This document shows, one piece after another, positions 17,238 to 25,649 of a stretch of 64,000 bases of DNA. Position 1 is the stretch's first letter. Every line of letters begins with the position of its first letter. Origin of the DNA: PALSA-607 sp963737705. GTDB lineage: Bacteria > Actinomycetota > Actinomycetes > Acidothermales > Acidothermaceae. Location of the stretch: positions 1 through 64,000 of the forward strand of contig CAVTTP010000003.1 of assembly GCA_963737705.1 (NCBI GenBank). The letters run 5' to 3'. The position numbers were made by a program, and so were the translations under genes. Under the pieces are notes generated by a model, which saw only the letters and a list, made by a program, of their open reading frames with translations, had not been told where the DNA came from and searched no databases.

Positions 17238-17906
17238 TCAACGGCGGCGCACGATTCGCCGCAGCCAGGTCACGACTTCTGGAATAAGCAGTAGCAACAG
17301 CACGTATGGGCCCTTGTCGCCGAGTACGTAGCCTGCGGGTGCGGCGATTAGGAAGACGATGAAATTGATCCAACCCCGATGGCCGCGCGCGTAGTCGTCC
17401 GTTACAGAGACGTTGCGGTCGGCGAGCTCGAGCCTGCGTACGTCGGCACTCGTGACGATCAAGCTCAGGGTGGCTAGGGCGTTCACGGTGCCGTAGATAG
17501 CTAACGAGATCGGCTCGCTGCCATACCGGCCGAGCAGGCTGGCCGGAAAGGGCATCGCGGCCACAAACAGCAGGAGGGCCAGCGTGTCGCGGATCAGAGC
17601 AGGGTGTGTTGTTACGACCGACCGCAATAACCGACGATGCTGTCGCCAATAACCCGCGACCACGTAGAACGTCAGCAGGAATGACAAGTAGCTCGCGTTA
17701 TTGGCCGCGAGTGCATCCCGCAGCGACGAGTCGCTCGGGTGGCTGCCGAGGTTCGGGACCTGCAGGTCGAGAGCAAGCAGCGTCATCGAGATGGCGAAGA
17801 TGCCGTCGGACAACGTCAGGAGCCGACCCAGCGAGTTGTCCGCGGGCCGGTCGGGCTCATTGGGATCGGAGCGTCGACTCGTCGGCTGTTCGTCCTCGTC
17901 GCTCAC
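17238..17906 (-). CDS. TMEM175-family potassium channel-like protein
   Basis: 222 residues with about six hydrophobic helices. The first contains RLLTLSDGIFAISMTLLALD, the hallmark FSDG..AI..TLL motif of the TMEM175 (DUF1211) family, with Leu for Phe before SDG. Bacterial members form tetrameric K+-conducting channels. The N-terminal 25 residues are polar and acidic. It starts with GTG at 17906; TAGGGT lies 6 nt upstream without a ribosome-binding site, so the transcript is probably leaderless. Divergent from the GntR regulator, with no evident functional link. Confidence 0.9.
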   Translation of the reverse strand: MSDEDEQPTSRRSDPNEPDRPADNSLGRLLTLSDGIFAISMTLLALDLQVPNLGSHPSDSSLRDALAANNASYLSFLLTFYVVAGYWRQHRRLLRSVVTTHPALIRDTLALLLFVAAMPFPASLLGRYGSEPISLAIYGTVNALATLSLIVTSADVRRLELADRNVSVTDDYARGHRGWINFIVFLIAAPAGYVLGDKGPYVLLLLLIPEVVTWLRRIVRRR

Positions 17907-17912
17907 GCGCTC

Positions 17913-17918
17913 ACCCTA
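17913..17918 (-). promoter_or_regulatory. -10 element TAGGGT of the TMEM175 gene (leaderless)
   Basis: On the minus strand TAGGGT ends 6 nt before the GTG at 17906. No Shine-Dalgarno. Same layout as the other leaderless candidates. Confidence 0.45.
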
Positions 17919-18013
17919 GGGCAGCCGTCCCAGCGCAGCGTGACGCTGTAGATCGCCCGGCTTGCGCGTGCATCTACACTTCGCGCAGACCTCGACTGAG
18001 GGGAGACGCGCCC

Positions 18014-18748
18014 GTGGGGGCACCGCTGACCGACGCGGCGATCCAGAAACTGCGCGAGATGATCATCGCCGGCCGATACCCGTCCGGCGCGAAGCTGCCG
18101 CCTGAGGCGGATCTCGCAGCAGAGCTGGGCCTTTCCCGCAACACCACCCGTGAGGCGGTTCGGGCGTTGTCGACGGCGCGCGTGCTCGACGTCCGACGCG
18201 GTGACGGCACGTACGTCACCAGCCTGCGTCCCGAACTCCTGCTTGAAGGCATCGCCTTCGCGGTCGACCTCATGCACGAGGAGTCGTCACTGGAGTTGCT
18301 CCAAGTGCGCCGCATTCTCGAACCGGCAGCGACCGCGCTTGCGGCGTCGAACATCGACGCGACGGCGTTGGCCAACCTCGAGAAGACGTTGCTCCTCATG
18401 CAGGAGAACAGTTCGAACCTCGAAGAGTTGGTGAGACACGACGCTGATTTCCATGCCCTGGTAGCTGCGGCGTCGGGCAACCAGACCTTGGCGTCGATGC
18501 TCAACGGCATCTCGAGCCGCACGTTCCGCGCGCGGGTGTGGCACGGCGTCATCGACAGCGAAGCGATCGCCCGAACGATCCTCGAACACCAGCGCATTCT
18601 CGATGCGTTGCGTGGCGGAGACGCTGAACTTGCGCGCGCGGCCGCGCTCTCGCACGTCTGCACGACAGAGGAGTTCATGCGGCGCATCCTCACCGACGGC
18701 TCTGAACTGGCGCCGAAGTCGCGAGCGGGCGGCAAGGCCAAAGCGTAA
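18014..18748 (+). CDS. GntR-family transcriptional regulator, FadR/FCD type
   Basis: 244 residues: winged helix-turn-helix (about 8-75, with AELGLSRNTTREAVRALS) and an all-helical FCD effector domain (about 90-220). The FCD metal ligands can be seen as D..FH (HDADFHALV), the His of LEHQRILDAL and the His of LSHV. Such proteins repress sugar-acid and organic-acid operons and release DNA on ligand binding. I chose the GTG at 18014 (GAGGGGAG upstream); the longer upstream frame is out of the family. It lies just before the fucose-type operon on the same strand and is its likely regulator. Confidence 0.93.
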   Translation: MGAPLTDAAIQKLREMIIAGRYPSGAKLPPEADLAAELGLSRNTTREAVRALSTARVLDVRRGDGTYVTSLRPELLLEGIAFAVDLMHEESSLELLQVRRILEPAATALAASNIDATALANLEKTLLLMQENSSNLEELVRHDADFHALVAAASGNQTLASMLNGISSRTFRARVWHGVIDSEAIARTILEHQRILDALRGGDAELARAAALSHVCTTEEFMRRILTDGSELAPKSRAGGKAKA

Positions 18749-18796
18749 GAGCTGGGCGGACGGCGGGGGCGTTGGCCGCTCGCCGGCCCTTCTGGT

Positions 18797-19120
18797 ACAT
18801 CCAACCTTTTGTTGTATACGGCTGACGTCGTCCGGAGAGTCGCGATCCCATCAGCGCTCCATCTCCCAACCTTGTAACGGTGTGGTCTCGGTCCTTTACA
18901 CGGTCGGCTGGAGCGACTATAAAGACGCAGACATCGGATGTTTGTACGAGAGCTGAGCGGCTGGATTGCCCGCAAACGCTCCCGTCCGAGCTAGACATCC
19001 GACTCTTCGACCATGGAGCGCACCTCGCATGCTGGCCTCTCTCACGACGTCCGAAATCCCCACCGACGTGGGCCTTCCCGCCGTCCGTATGGCTGATCTG
19101 GCCCTGCAGACATTGGATGC
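18797..19120 (+). promoter_or_regulatory. Four ACATCC-type operator-like motifs before the fucose operon
   Basis: ACATCCAAC (18797-18805), the perfect palindrome ACATCGGATGT (18931-18941), ACATCCGAC (18995-19003) and ACATTGGATGC (19110-19120, matching in the other orientation) share one consensus. They are spread through the 387-bp space between the GntR gene and the dehydratase. They are candidate binding sites of the GntR-type regulator; binding is inferred, not shown. Confidence 0.5.
18895..18941 (+). promoter_or_regulatory. Promoter with operator at +1 for the fucose-type operon
   Basis: TTTACA (18895-18900), 17-bp spacer, TATAAA (18918-18923), then the 11-bp palindrome ACATCGGATGT starting 8 bp after the -10, where transcription should begin. 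This is the strongest sigma-70-like promoter in the window, and the palindrome is placed as expected for a repressor site. The transcript would have a leader of about 200 nt. Confidence 0.65.
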
Positions 19121-19139
19121 TTGGGTTGGTGCCCGGTGA
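19029..19139 (+). CDS. Possible 36-residue leader ORF before the dehydratase gene
   Basis: ATG at 19029, 36 codons, ending in a TGA that overlaps the dehydratase GTG by 4 bp (GTGA), so translation of the two could be coupled. GGAG lies 11 nt upstream. The peptide (MLASLTTSEIPTDV... LQTLDAWVGAR) matches nothing I know and has no run of codons typical of attenuation. It may be a real small gene, a coupling leader, or chance. Confidence 0.35.
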   Translation: MLASLTTSEIPTDVGLPAVRMADLALQTLDAWVGAR

Positions 19140-20446
19140 CCGAACGCATCACCGGGTTTGACGTCACAGACGTCCGCTTCCCGACCTCCCTCGAGCTTGA
19201 CGGCTCCGACGCGATGAACCCCGACCCCGACTACTCCGCGTCGTACGTGGTTGTGCACACCGACGGCGGTCAGGAGGGCCACGGCTTCGCCTTCACGATC
19301 GGGCGGGGTAACGAGGTCGAAGTCGCCGGCATTCGTGCGGTCGAGGAGCTCGTCGTCGGGCTTGACATCGATGACGTGTTCGGCGATCTCGGTGGCTTCT
19401 CGCGACGACTCGTTGGCGATAGCCCGCTGCGCTGGCTCGGCCCGGAAAAGGGTGTCATCCACATGGCGATCGGCGCCGTCGTTAACGCGGTGTGGGACAT
19501 GTACGCGAAGCGCGAAGGCAAGCCGCTGTGGAAGGCGCTTGCCGACATGAGTCCGCAGCAACTGGTCGACCTGGTCGACTTCCGCTACCTCACTGACGCG
19601 CTCGAGCCAGCCGAGGCGCTCGACATGCTGGAACGCGCTCGCGGGGGCGCGGCCGATCGCGAGCAGCAGTTGCTGACCGAAGGGTTTCCGGCCTACTCGA
19701 CCTCTGCAGGTTGGCTCGGCTACTCCGACGACAAGGTCGCGCGGTTGTGCAAGGAGGCCGTCGAAGCTGGATTCGACCATCTCAAGCTCAAGGTCGGCGG
19801 CAACATCGAAGACGACATACGGCGTTGTGAATTGGTTCGCGGCCTTGTCGGTGACGACGTCCGGCTTTCGATTGACGCGAACCAGAAATGGGGAGTCGGC
19901 GAGGCCATCGAAAGCGTCGGCCGATTGGCGCACACGAATCTTTGGTGGGTCGAAGAGCCGACGAGCCCCGACGACGTTCTCGGCCACGCGCAGATTGCGC
20001 GTGCTATTGCACCCATCAAGGTCGCTGCAGGCGAGCATGTCGCAAATCGCGTCATGTTCAAGCAGCTGCTTGCAAGTGGTGCGATCGACGTCTGCCAGAT
20101 CGATGCCACCAGAGTTGCCGGCGTCAACGAGAACGTGGCGATTCTCTTGCTGGCAGCCAAATTCGGGGTGCCGGTGTGCCCGCACGCGGGCGGAGTCGGT
20201 CTCTGTGAAGTTGTCCAGCATCTCGCGATGTTCGACTTCGTCGCACTCAGCGGCTCGACGGAAAACCGCTGGATCGAGTACGTCGATCACCTGCACGAAC
20301 ACTTCGTCGATCCCGTACAGATCGACAACGGCCGCTACATCGCACCACGGCTACCGGGCAGCGGCGCTCAGATGCTGCCGGAGTCAATCGCCGCATATCG
20401 CTATCCCGACGGACGTGTCTGGCGACCCGACCACGCCAGCTCGTGA
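19136..20446 (+). CDS. L-fuconate dehydratase (enolase superfamily)
   Basis: Dehydrates L-fuconate to 2-keto-3-deoxy-L-fuconate in the non-phosphorylating L-fucose pathway. 436 residues. N-terminal capping domain, then the barrel with LKLKVGG (catalytic Lys pair), DANQKW, WWVEEPTSPDD and AAGEH (three metal-binding acids) and CPHAGGVG (general-base His). The stretch AYSTSAGWLGYSDD is characteristic of L-fuconate dehydratase within the mandelate racemase subgroup, but related sugar-acid substrates cannot be excluded. GTG start overlapping the small ORF; first enzyme of the operon with sugar ABC transporter and mutarotase. Confidence 0.92.
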   Translation: MTERITGFDVTDVRFPTSLELDGSDAMNPDPDYSASYVVVHTDGGQEGHGFAFTIGRGNEVEVAGIRAVEELVVGLDIDDVFGDLGGFSRRLVGDSPLRWLGPEKGVIHMAIGAVVNAVWDMYAKREGKPLWKALADMSPQQLVDLVDFRYLTDALEPAEALDMLERARGGAADREQQLLTEGFPAYSTSAGWLGYSDDKVARLCKEAVEAGFDHLKLKVGGNIEDDIRRCELVRGLVGDDVRLSIDANQKWGVGEAIESVGRLAHTNLWWVEEPTSPDDVLGHAQIARAIAPIKVAAGEHVANRVMFKQLLASGAIDVCQIDATRVAGVNENVAILLLAAKFGVPVCPHAGGVGLCEVVQHLAMFDFVALSGSTENRWIEYVDHLHEHFVDPVQIDNGRYIAPRLPGSGAQMLPESIAAYRYPDGRVWRPDHASS

Positions 20447-20513
20447 ACTGCAGCAACGGCTTCACCGCGCCCGACGACCCGGGTTCGGTCCGAACATCCC
20501 AAGAGGAGAGCAC

Positions 20514-21677
20514 GTGAGAGTAACCAAGGGGCTGCAGATCAGCGCGGTCGTGACCGCGTCGGTTCTGCTCGCCGCCGCATGTAGCAGCTCGAAGAAGACC
20601 AGCACGGCCACGACTCCAACGAGCGCCGCACCCGCTGCCACCACCTCAGCACCCGCTGCCTCAGCCCCCGCGGCGACAACGTCCGCCGCAGCCCCGACCA
20701 CGTCGGCGCCTGCTGCACCTGCTGGCGGTGGTGGCTTGATCGGCGTCGACTACCCGCGCTCGGACTCTGACTTCTGGAACGCCTACATCCGCTACGTGCC
20801 GCAGATGGCGACCACGCTCGGTGCGACGATCAAAACCACAGCGTCGGGTAACGACATCACCAAGCTCAACGCCAACGCTGACTCGCTGGTCGCTGAGGGT
20901 GCGAAGGCGCTCGTGCTCGCACCGCAGGACACCGCCGGGATCATCCCTGAGCTGGCGAAGCTGGCGAGCAAGAACATTCCGGTCGTCACGATCGACACCG
21001 AACCCGACAGTGGCAAGGTCTTCATGATCGTGCGTGCCGATAACAAGGCGTACGGCACCAAGTCCTGCAACTACATCGGCACGGAGCTCAAGGGTGTCGG
21101 CAACGTGGTGGAGTTCGAGGGCGACCTCGCGTCCGTCAACGGCCGTGACCGCAGCACCGCGTTCGGTGCCTGCATGGCTGCGAACTTCCCGAAGATCAAG
21201 GTCTTCGCCGAGCCGACGAAGTGGGACACTCCGACCGCGATCGGCCAGCTGAACACCGTGCTCGCCGGCAACAAGATCCAGGGCCTTTACATGCAGGCGA
21301 GCATCTACTTGTCGGCAACACTTGCCGACCTGTCGAGCAAGGGCCTGCTGAAGCCGGCCGGCACCCCCGGTCACATCGTCATGGTTTCCAATGACGGCGT
21401 GAAGGCGGAGTTCACCGCGATCCAGGCGGGCTCGCTCGATGCGACGATCGACCAGCCTGCCGACCTCTACGCGAAGTACGGCCTGTACTACGCGCAGCAG
21501 GCGCTGGCTGGGAAGACCTTCTCGTTGGGGCCGACGGACCACAACAGCAATATCGTGACTGCGGCGGACGGTGACCTCGAAGACCAGTTGCCTGCTTCGC
21601 TCGTGACCATCGATGGCGCCTACCCGGGGTCGGTGAAGTCGACAGATCCGTCGCTGTGGGGCAACCAGTCGGGCTGA
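20514..21677 (+). CDS. Sugar ABC transporter substrate-binding lipoprotein
   Basis: 387 residues. N-terminal signal ending in the lipobox LLAAAC (Cys23), then a Ser/Thr/Ala/Pro linker to about residue 75, and a type I periplasmic-binding fold like RbsB (for example VAEGAKALVLAPQDTAGIIP and NIPVVTIDTEP). The lipoprotein would capture the sugar outside the membrane and deliver it to the permease encoded downstream. GTG start with AGAGGAGAG 8 nt upstream. By context the ligand is L-fucose or a related sugar; the sequence itself does not tell. Confidence 0.93.
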   Translation: MRVTKGLQISAVVTASVLLAAACSSSKKTSTATTPTSAAPAATTSAPAASAPAATTSAAAPTTSAPAAPAGGGGLIGVDYPRSDSDFWNAYIRYVPQMATTLGATIKTTASGNDITKLNANADSLVAEGAKALVLAPQDTAGIIPELAKLASKNIPVVTIDTEPDSGKVFMIVRADNKAYGTKSCNYIGTELKGVGNVVEFEGDLASVNGRDRSTAFGACMAANFPKIKVFAEPTKWDTPTAIGQLNTVLAGNKIQGLYMQASIYLSATLADLSSKGLLKPAGTPGHIVMVSNDGVKAEFTAIQAGSLDATIDQPADLYAKYGLYYAQQALAGKTFSLGPTDHNSNIVTAADGDLEDQLPASLVTIDGAYPGSVKSTDPSLWGNQSG

Positions 21678-21712
21678 CCTGATCGTCCTCGCAAGCAAGG
21701 AAAGAGAAGCTC

Positions 21713-23248
21713 GTGTCGATCGGTACCAACGTCGTGGCGGCGGGTGGGCTCGTCCCATCCGTCGCCACGGCGTCGCACGTCACGAAGCGGTTTGGTGCGA
21801 CGGTCGCATTGAATGACGTCGAGCTCGATGTGAAGGCGGGCGACGTTCACGCGCTCGTCGGCCGCAACGGCGCCGGCAAGTCAACTCTGGTTTCAATCCT
21901 CACAGGCCTTCAGGTGCCGGACGCCGGTGAGCTGCGGTTCGGCGGTCAGGTTCCGCCTGCGAGATCCGACCGCGAAGCCTGGCGGCGCGTGGTCGCTTGC
22001 GTCTACCAACATCTAACGATCATTCCGACGCTTACGGTCGCGGAGAACCTGTTCCTCAACCGCCAGACAGAGGGCACGCCGGTCATCGGTTGGCCGAAGC
22101 TTCGCCAGCGGGCGAGTGAGTTGCTCGGCACCTGGGAGATGGACGTCGATGTGCGGAGGCTCGCGAGCGACTTAACGGTCGAGCAACGGCAGCTCGTCGA
22201 GATCGCGCGTGCGTTGTCGTTCGGCGCGCGGTTCATCATCCTCGACGAGCCCACCGCCCGACTCGATGCAGCAGGCGTGACTCGACTGCTCGGCCGGATC
22301 CGCACGCTGCAACAGCAAGGCGTCACCTTCTTGTTCATCAGTCACCACCTCCAGGAGATCTTCGACTTATGCAACACGGTCACGGTGTTTCGCGACGCTC
22401 GGAAAGTTCTGACGGCGCCGGTGGCCGAGATCTCTCATAGCGAGCTCGTCGATGCGATGACCGGCGAACACGTGTCGGTAGGCGACGACCCACGGCCGCC
22501 GAAGCCGGTGACGGGCGAGCCGATGCTTTCGGTGAGCGAACTCACGGTGTCGCCTGGCTGCCACAACGTGTCGTTTGAGGTGTTGCCCGGCGAGATCGTG
22601 GGTCTTGCCGGCGGTGGCGGCAGCGGCAAATTCGCGGTTGCAGAAGCAATTGTCGGGCTACGGCGGCCAGATAGCGGCGACGTGCGCGTCGCGGGCAAGC
22701 CGCTGCGAGCCGCGAACGTCACGGCCGCACTGAGTGCCGGCGTCGGATTCGTTCCGGAGGATCGTCACGAGCAGGGCTTCGTTGCCGAGATGAGCATCGG
22801 CGAGAACATGACGATGCCGGTATGGGACCGCCTCAAGCGCTTCGGCGTCGTCCTCAGTACGCGCCTGAGATCGGCACGGGCGCAGTCGATGATCGACGAC
22901 CTCGGCATCGTGGCTCCAGGGCCCGACCTTGTGACGTCGGCACTGTCTGGCGGCAACCAGCAGAAGGTCGTCATGGGTCGCGCGCTCGTGAGCACACCGC
23001 GTGTCTTGGTGTTGATGGCTCCGACTGCGGGAGTCGACGTGAAATCGAAGACGGCCCTGATGGAGCAAGCAGTCGTAGCCGCGCGGCGTGACGCTGCTGT
23101 GTTGGTCGTCACCGACGATCTCGACGATCTGCGCTACTGCCACCGGGTGCTGGTCATGTTCAAGGGCGAACTCGCGGCGGAAGTCGTCGACACGTGGGAT
23201 GACGCGACTGTGGTCGCCGAGATGGAAGGAGTTGACCTCGACCGATGA
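21713..23248 (+). CDS. Sugar ABC transporter ATPase, two nucleotide-binding domains
   Basis: 511-residue RbsA-like protein with two fused ATPase domains that power sugar import. First domain: Walker A GRNGAGKST (50-58), signature region LTVEQRQLVEIARAL and Walker B FIILDEPTARLD. Second domain: Walker A-like GGGGSGKF (about 300), signature LSGGNQQK, but the Walker B reads VLVLMAPTAGVD, with Met435-Ala436 in place of the usual Asp-Glu. So the second site is probably not hydrolytic. GTG start behind AAGGAAAGAG; its stop overlaps the permease ATG by 4 bp. Confidence 0.94.
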   Translation: MSIGTNVVAAGGLVPSVATASHVTKRFGATVALNDVELDVKAGDVHALVGRNGAGKSTLVSILTGLQVPDAGELRFGGQVPPARSDREAWRRVVACVYQHLTIIPTLTVAENLFLNRQTEGTPVIGWPKLRQRASELLGTWEMDVDVRRLASDLTVEQRQLVEIARALSFGARFIILDEPTARLDAAGVTRLLGRIRTLQQQGVTFLFISHHLQEIFDLCNTVTVFRDARKVLTAPVAEISHSELVDAMTGEHVSVGDDPRPPKPVTGEPMLSVSELTVSPGCHNVSFEVLPGEIVGLAGGGGSGKFAVAEAIVGLRRPDSGDVRVAGKPLRAANVTAALSAGVGFVPEDRHEQGFVAEMSIGENMTMPVWDRLKRFGVVLSTRLRSARAQSMIDDLGIVAPGPDLVTSALSGGNQQKVVMGRALVSTPRVLVLMAPTAGVDVKSKTALMEQAVVAARRDAAVLVVTDDLDDLRYCHRVLVMFKGELAAEVVDTWDDATVVAEMEGVDLDR

Positions 23249-24282
23249 CCGAGACGTCGCCCATAGATACGCCGTCGCAGCAGGCGGCTGCGGCTGCCGC
23301 CGTTCCTGCTCCGCGGCAGACGCACGTGGCGGTGGCCCGCTTGCGCGACCTCGCGTTGCTTCCTGGCATCGCCGTCATCATGGTCGTCGGCACCTTCAGC
23401 AACAAGGCGTTCCTCACCCACGGCAACCTGATCGACGTCCTCGACAACTTCGCGTGGATCTCGATGCTCGTTCTTGCCGAAGCAGTGATTCTCATCTCGG
23501 GCAAGCTTGACCTTTCGCTCGAGTCGACCGTCGCGCTCGCGCCGGCCGTCGCCGTGTGGCTGACGCTGCCAAAGGCGGGACGTGGCATCCATGTGCTGCC
23601 GCCATCCTGGGCGATTCCGATCACGCTTGCGGTTGGCGTTGCCGTCGGGCTGATCAACGCGCTGCTCATCATCCGGTTCCAGCTCAGCTCGTTCATCGTG
23701 ACGCTCGGCATGCTCATCACACTGCGTGGAATCGAAACCGGTATCTCCAACGGCCAGACCTTCTTCGGCTTCAGCAAGTCGTTTCTCTATCTTGGCACCA
23801 CGCACTGGTTCGGGATTCCGCTCGGCGTCTGGCTGTCAGTCGTGTCTTTCGCGATCGGGATCTTCGTACTTGCGCTGACGCGGCCGGGTCGGTCGCTATA
23901 CGCGATCGGTGGCAACCTCAACGCGGCAAGAGCAGCCGGTATCCGAGTCGAACGCACACTCTGGATTGTCTTCGTGGTCGGCAGTTTGCTCGCTGCCGTA
24001 GGAGGCTTGCTCTACGCCGGCAAGTACGCCTCGATCGGCGCCGACAGCGGTAAGGGATACATCTTCACGGTGTTCGCCGCGACCGTGCTGGGTGGCGTGA
24101 GTCTGAACGGCGGCAAAGGTACGCTGTTTGGCGCATTCTGCGGAATCTTGCTGCTGTATCTAGTGCAGAACATCCTTACGTTGGCTGGCGTCAGCGGCTA
24201 CTGGCAAGACGCGTTGAACGGCGGGATCATCCTGACCGTGCTGATTATCGCGCGGGTGACAACAGGGGAGGCGCAAGCTTGA
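23245..24282 (+). CDS. Sugar ABC transporter permease (RbsC type)
   Basis: 345 residues with eight to ten hydrophobic segments. The family motif appears as AIGGNLNAARAAGIRVERT, which contacts the ATPase, and the region around FTVFAATVLGGVSLNGGKGT is typical of RbsC-like permeases. The N-terminal 30 residues are polar and Ala-rich. ATG start overlaps the ATPase stop (ATGA), and its own stop overlaps the TTG start of the mutarotase gene, so transporter and mutarotase are translationally coupled. Confidence 0.94.
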   Translation: MTETSPIDTPSQQAAAAAAVPAPRQTHVAVARLRDLALLPGIAVIMVVGTFSNKAFLTHGNLIDVLDNFAWISMLVLAEAVILISGKLDLSLESTVALAPAVAVWLTLPKAGRGIHVLPPSWAIPITLAVGVAVGLINALLIIRFQLSSFIVTLGMLITLRGIETGISNGQTFFGFSKSFLYLGTTHWFGIPLGVWLSVVSFAIGIFVLALTRPGRSLYAIGGNLNAARAAGIRVERTLWIVFVVGSLLAAVGGLLYAGKYASIGADSGKGYIFTVFAATVLGGVSLNGGKGTLFGAFCGILLLYLVQNILTLAGVSGYWQDALNGGIILTVLIIARVTTGEAQA

Positions 24283-24593
24283 CGCGGGTTGCGCTCCACA
24301 CGCGAGTGCGGGCCGACGGGATCGACGAGTACGAGGCTGCGCATCGCGAAGTGCCCGCCGAGTTGGTCGCTGCGATCAAGTCTGCGGGCGTGTCTGAGTG
24401 GACGATTTGGCGCAGCGGTGTCGACCTCTTTCACGTGATCGATTGTGACGACTACGCACGTCTGCTCGCCTCGTTGGAACACCTGCCCGTGAACATCGAG
24501 TGGCAAGAACGGATGGCCGGTTACCTCGACGTCGTCCACGACTACTCGGCGGACGGCGCGGCATCAACGTTGCCGATTGTGTGGCAGCTATAG
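24279..24593 (+). CDS. L-rhamnose/L-fucose mutarotase family protein
   Basis: 104 residues of the RhaM (YiiL) family, which interconverts the alpha and beta anomers of 6-deoxy sugars, so that imported sugar fits the first enzyme. The N-terminal half follows E. coli RhaM closely in layout, with His22 in the YEAAHREVPAEL stretch at the position of the catalytic His. TTG start overlapping the permease stop by 4 bp. Last gene of the operon; the dehydrogenase, lactonase and later enzymes of the pathway are not in the window. Confidence 0.88.
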   Translation: MTRVALHTRVRADGIDEYEAAHREVPAELVAAIKSAGVSEWTIWRSGVDLFHVIDCDDYARLLASLEHLPVNIEWQERMAGYLDVVHDYSADGAASTLPIVWQL

Positions 24594-24683
24594 ACGGCTG
24601 AGACGTGGTGAATATGCTGCCCAAACACCCCTCATGCCGAGGCGTTGACTGTGTATCAGAGGCCGTGTTCGGCTGCTTGATGA

Positions 24684-25565
24684 TCATGCGGTCGCCTCAG
24701 GGGAGAGGTTGAGAGCTACGAGTCGTTGTGGGTCGGTCAAGATGTCGACCTGGGCGATGAGGCCGTTTGCGACGGTGAAGGCAAGTACCGACGTTACGCG
24801 GCCGTCGATTGTCCCGATGATGCCTGGGCCGCCGTTGACGGTGGCGAAGTGCGCGAGGAATGCGGCGGTAGCCCGATACCTCATCGCCTGCCCGGCGATG
24901 GCCGCCGCACCACGCACGAGCTTGGAGTCCGCGTCGCCGGTGTCGACGCGCAGTACGGCGTTGGGGTGCAGCATGGCGACCAATCCTGCGAAGTCGCCGC
25001 CGCGCGCCGCGGCGAGCCAGGCGTCGACGATCTCGCGCTGCCGCACGCGGTCGGGTCTTCCGGTCACAGTCGCACCTTGGACCTGGCGGCGCGCGCGGCT
25101 GGCCAGCTGTCGGGCCGCGGCCGGGGTTCGCTCCAGCATCGGGGCGATGTCGTTGAAGGGCACGGCGAACATGTCGTGCAGCACGTACGCGAGTCGCTCG
25201 GCAGGATCGAGTGACTGCAGTACGACCATGAGCGCCAGGCCCACCGAGTCGGCAAGGACGCTCTGCTCGGCCGGATCGACCCCGTCACCGAACTCGACCA
25301 CGGGGTCGGGGACCCGCATATCGAGTGGTTCTTCGCGTCGGGCTGTTCGTGAGCGCAACATATTCAGGCATTGCCGCGAAACGATCGTGGTGAGCCAACC
25401 AGCGGTGTTGGCCACGTCTTCGCCAGAGGCGCCAGAGACTCGCAGCCACGCTTCCTGCACCGCGTCCTCGGCCTCAGCTTGCGAGCCCAGCATCCGATAG
25501 GCCACCGCCCGCAACCGGGGTCGCTGCTGCTCGAAACGCTCAGCCCAGAACTGCTCGTCCTGCAC
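24684..25565 (-). CDS. ECF sigma factor with C-terminal SnoaL-like domain (ECF41-like)
   Basis: 293 residues: sigma region 2 (about 12-75, with YRMLGSQAEAEDAVQEAWLR), region 4 (about 115-165) and a C-terminal NTF2/SnoaL-like domain (about 170-285). That extra domain in place of an anti-sigma factor is the mark of ECF41 and related groups, where it controls the sigma factor from within. ECF41 genes usually neighbour a carboxymuconolactone decarboxylase, oxidoreductase or epimerase gene; here the divergent gene at 25650 is exactly such a decarboxylase-like gene. GTG start. Confidence 0.92.
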   Translation of the reverse strand: MQDEQFWAERFEQQRPRLRAVAYRMLGSQAEAEDAVQEAWLRVSGASGEDVANTAGWLTTIVSRQCLNMLRSRTARREEPLDMRVPDPVVEFGDGVDPAEQSVLADSVGLALMVVLQSLDPAERLAYVLHDMFAVPFNDIAPMLERTPAAARQLASRARRQVQGATVTGRPDRVRQREIVDAWLAAARGGDFAGLVAMLHPNAVLRVDTGDADSKLVRGAAAIAGQAMRYRATAAFLAHFATVNGGPGIIGTIDGRVTSVLAFTVANGLIAQVDILTDPQRLVALNLSPEATA

Positions 25566-25566
25566 G

Positions 25567-25593
25567 CGTCACATCCTCTCGATCCGGCGGGTC
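25567..25593 (+). promoter_or_regulatory. Candidate ECF41-type promoter
   Basis: CGTCACA (25567-25573), 16-bp spacer, GGTC (25590-25593), pointing at the carboxymuconolactone decarboxylase-like gene. The ECF41 consensus I remember is TGTCACA-N16-CGTC, so there is one mismatch in each box and the exact spacing. This would make the sigma factor's divergent neighbour its target. Confidence 0.45.
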
Positions 25594-25649
25594 ACCTCTA
25601 TGACACGCCCGAACAGGGCTGATGTGACCAAAGTGCGATGGAGGAAACG

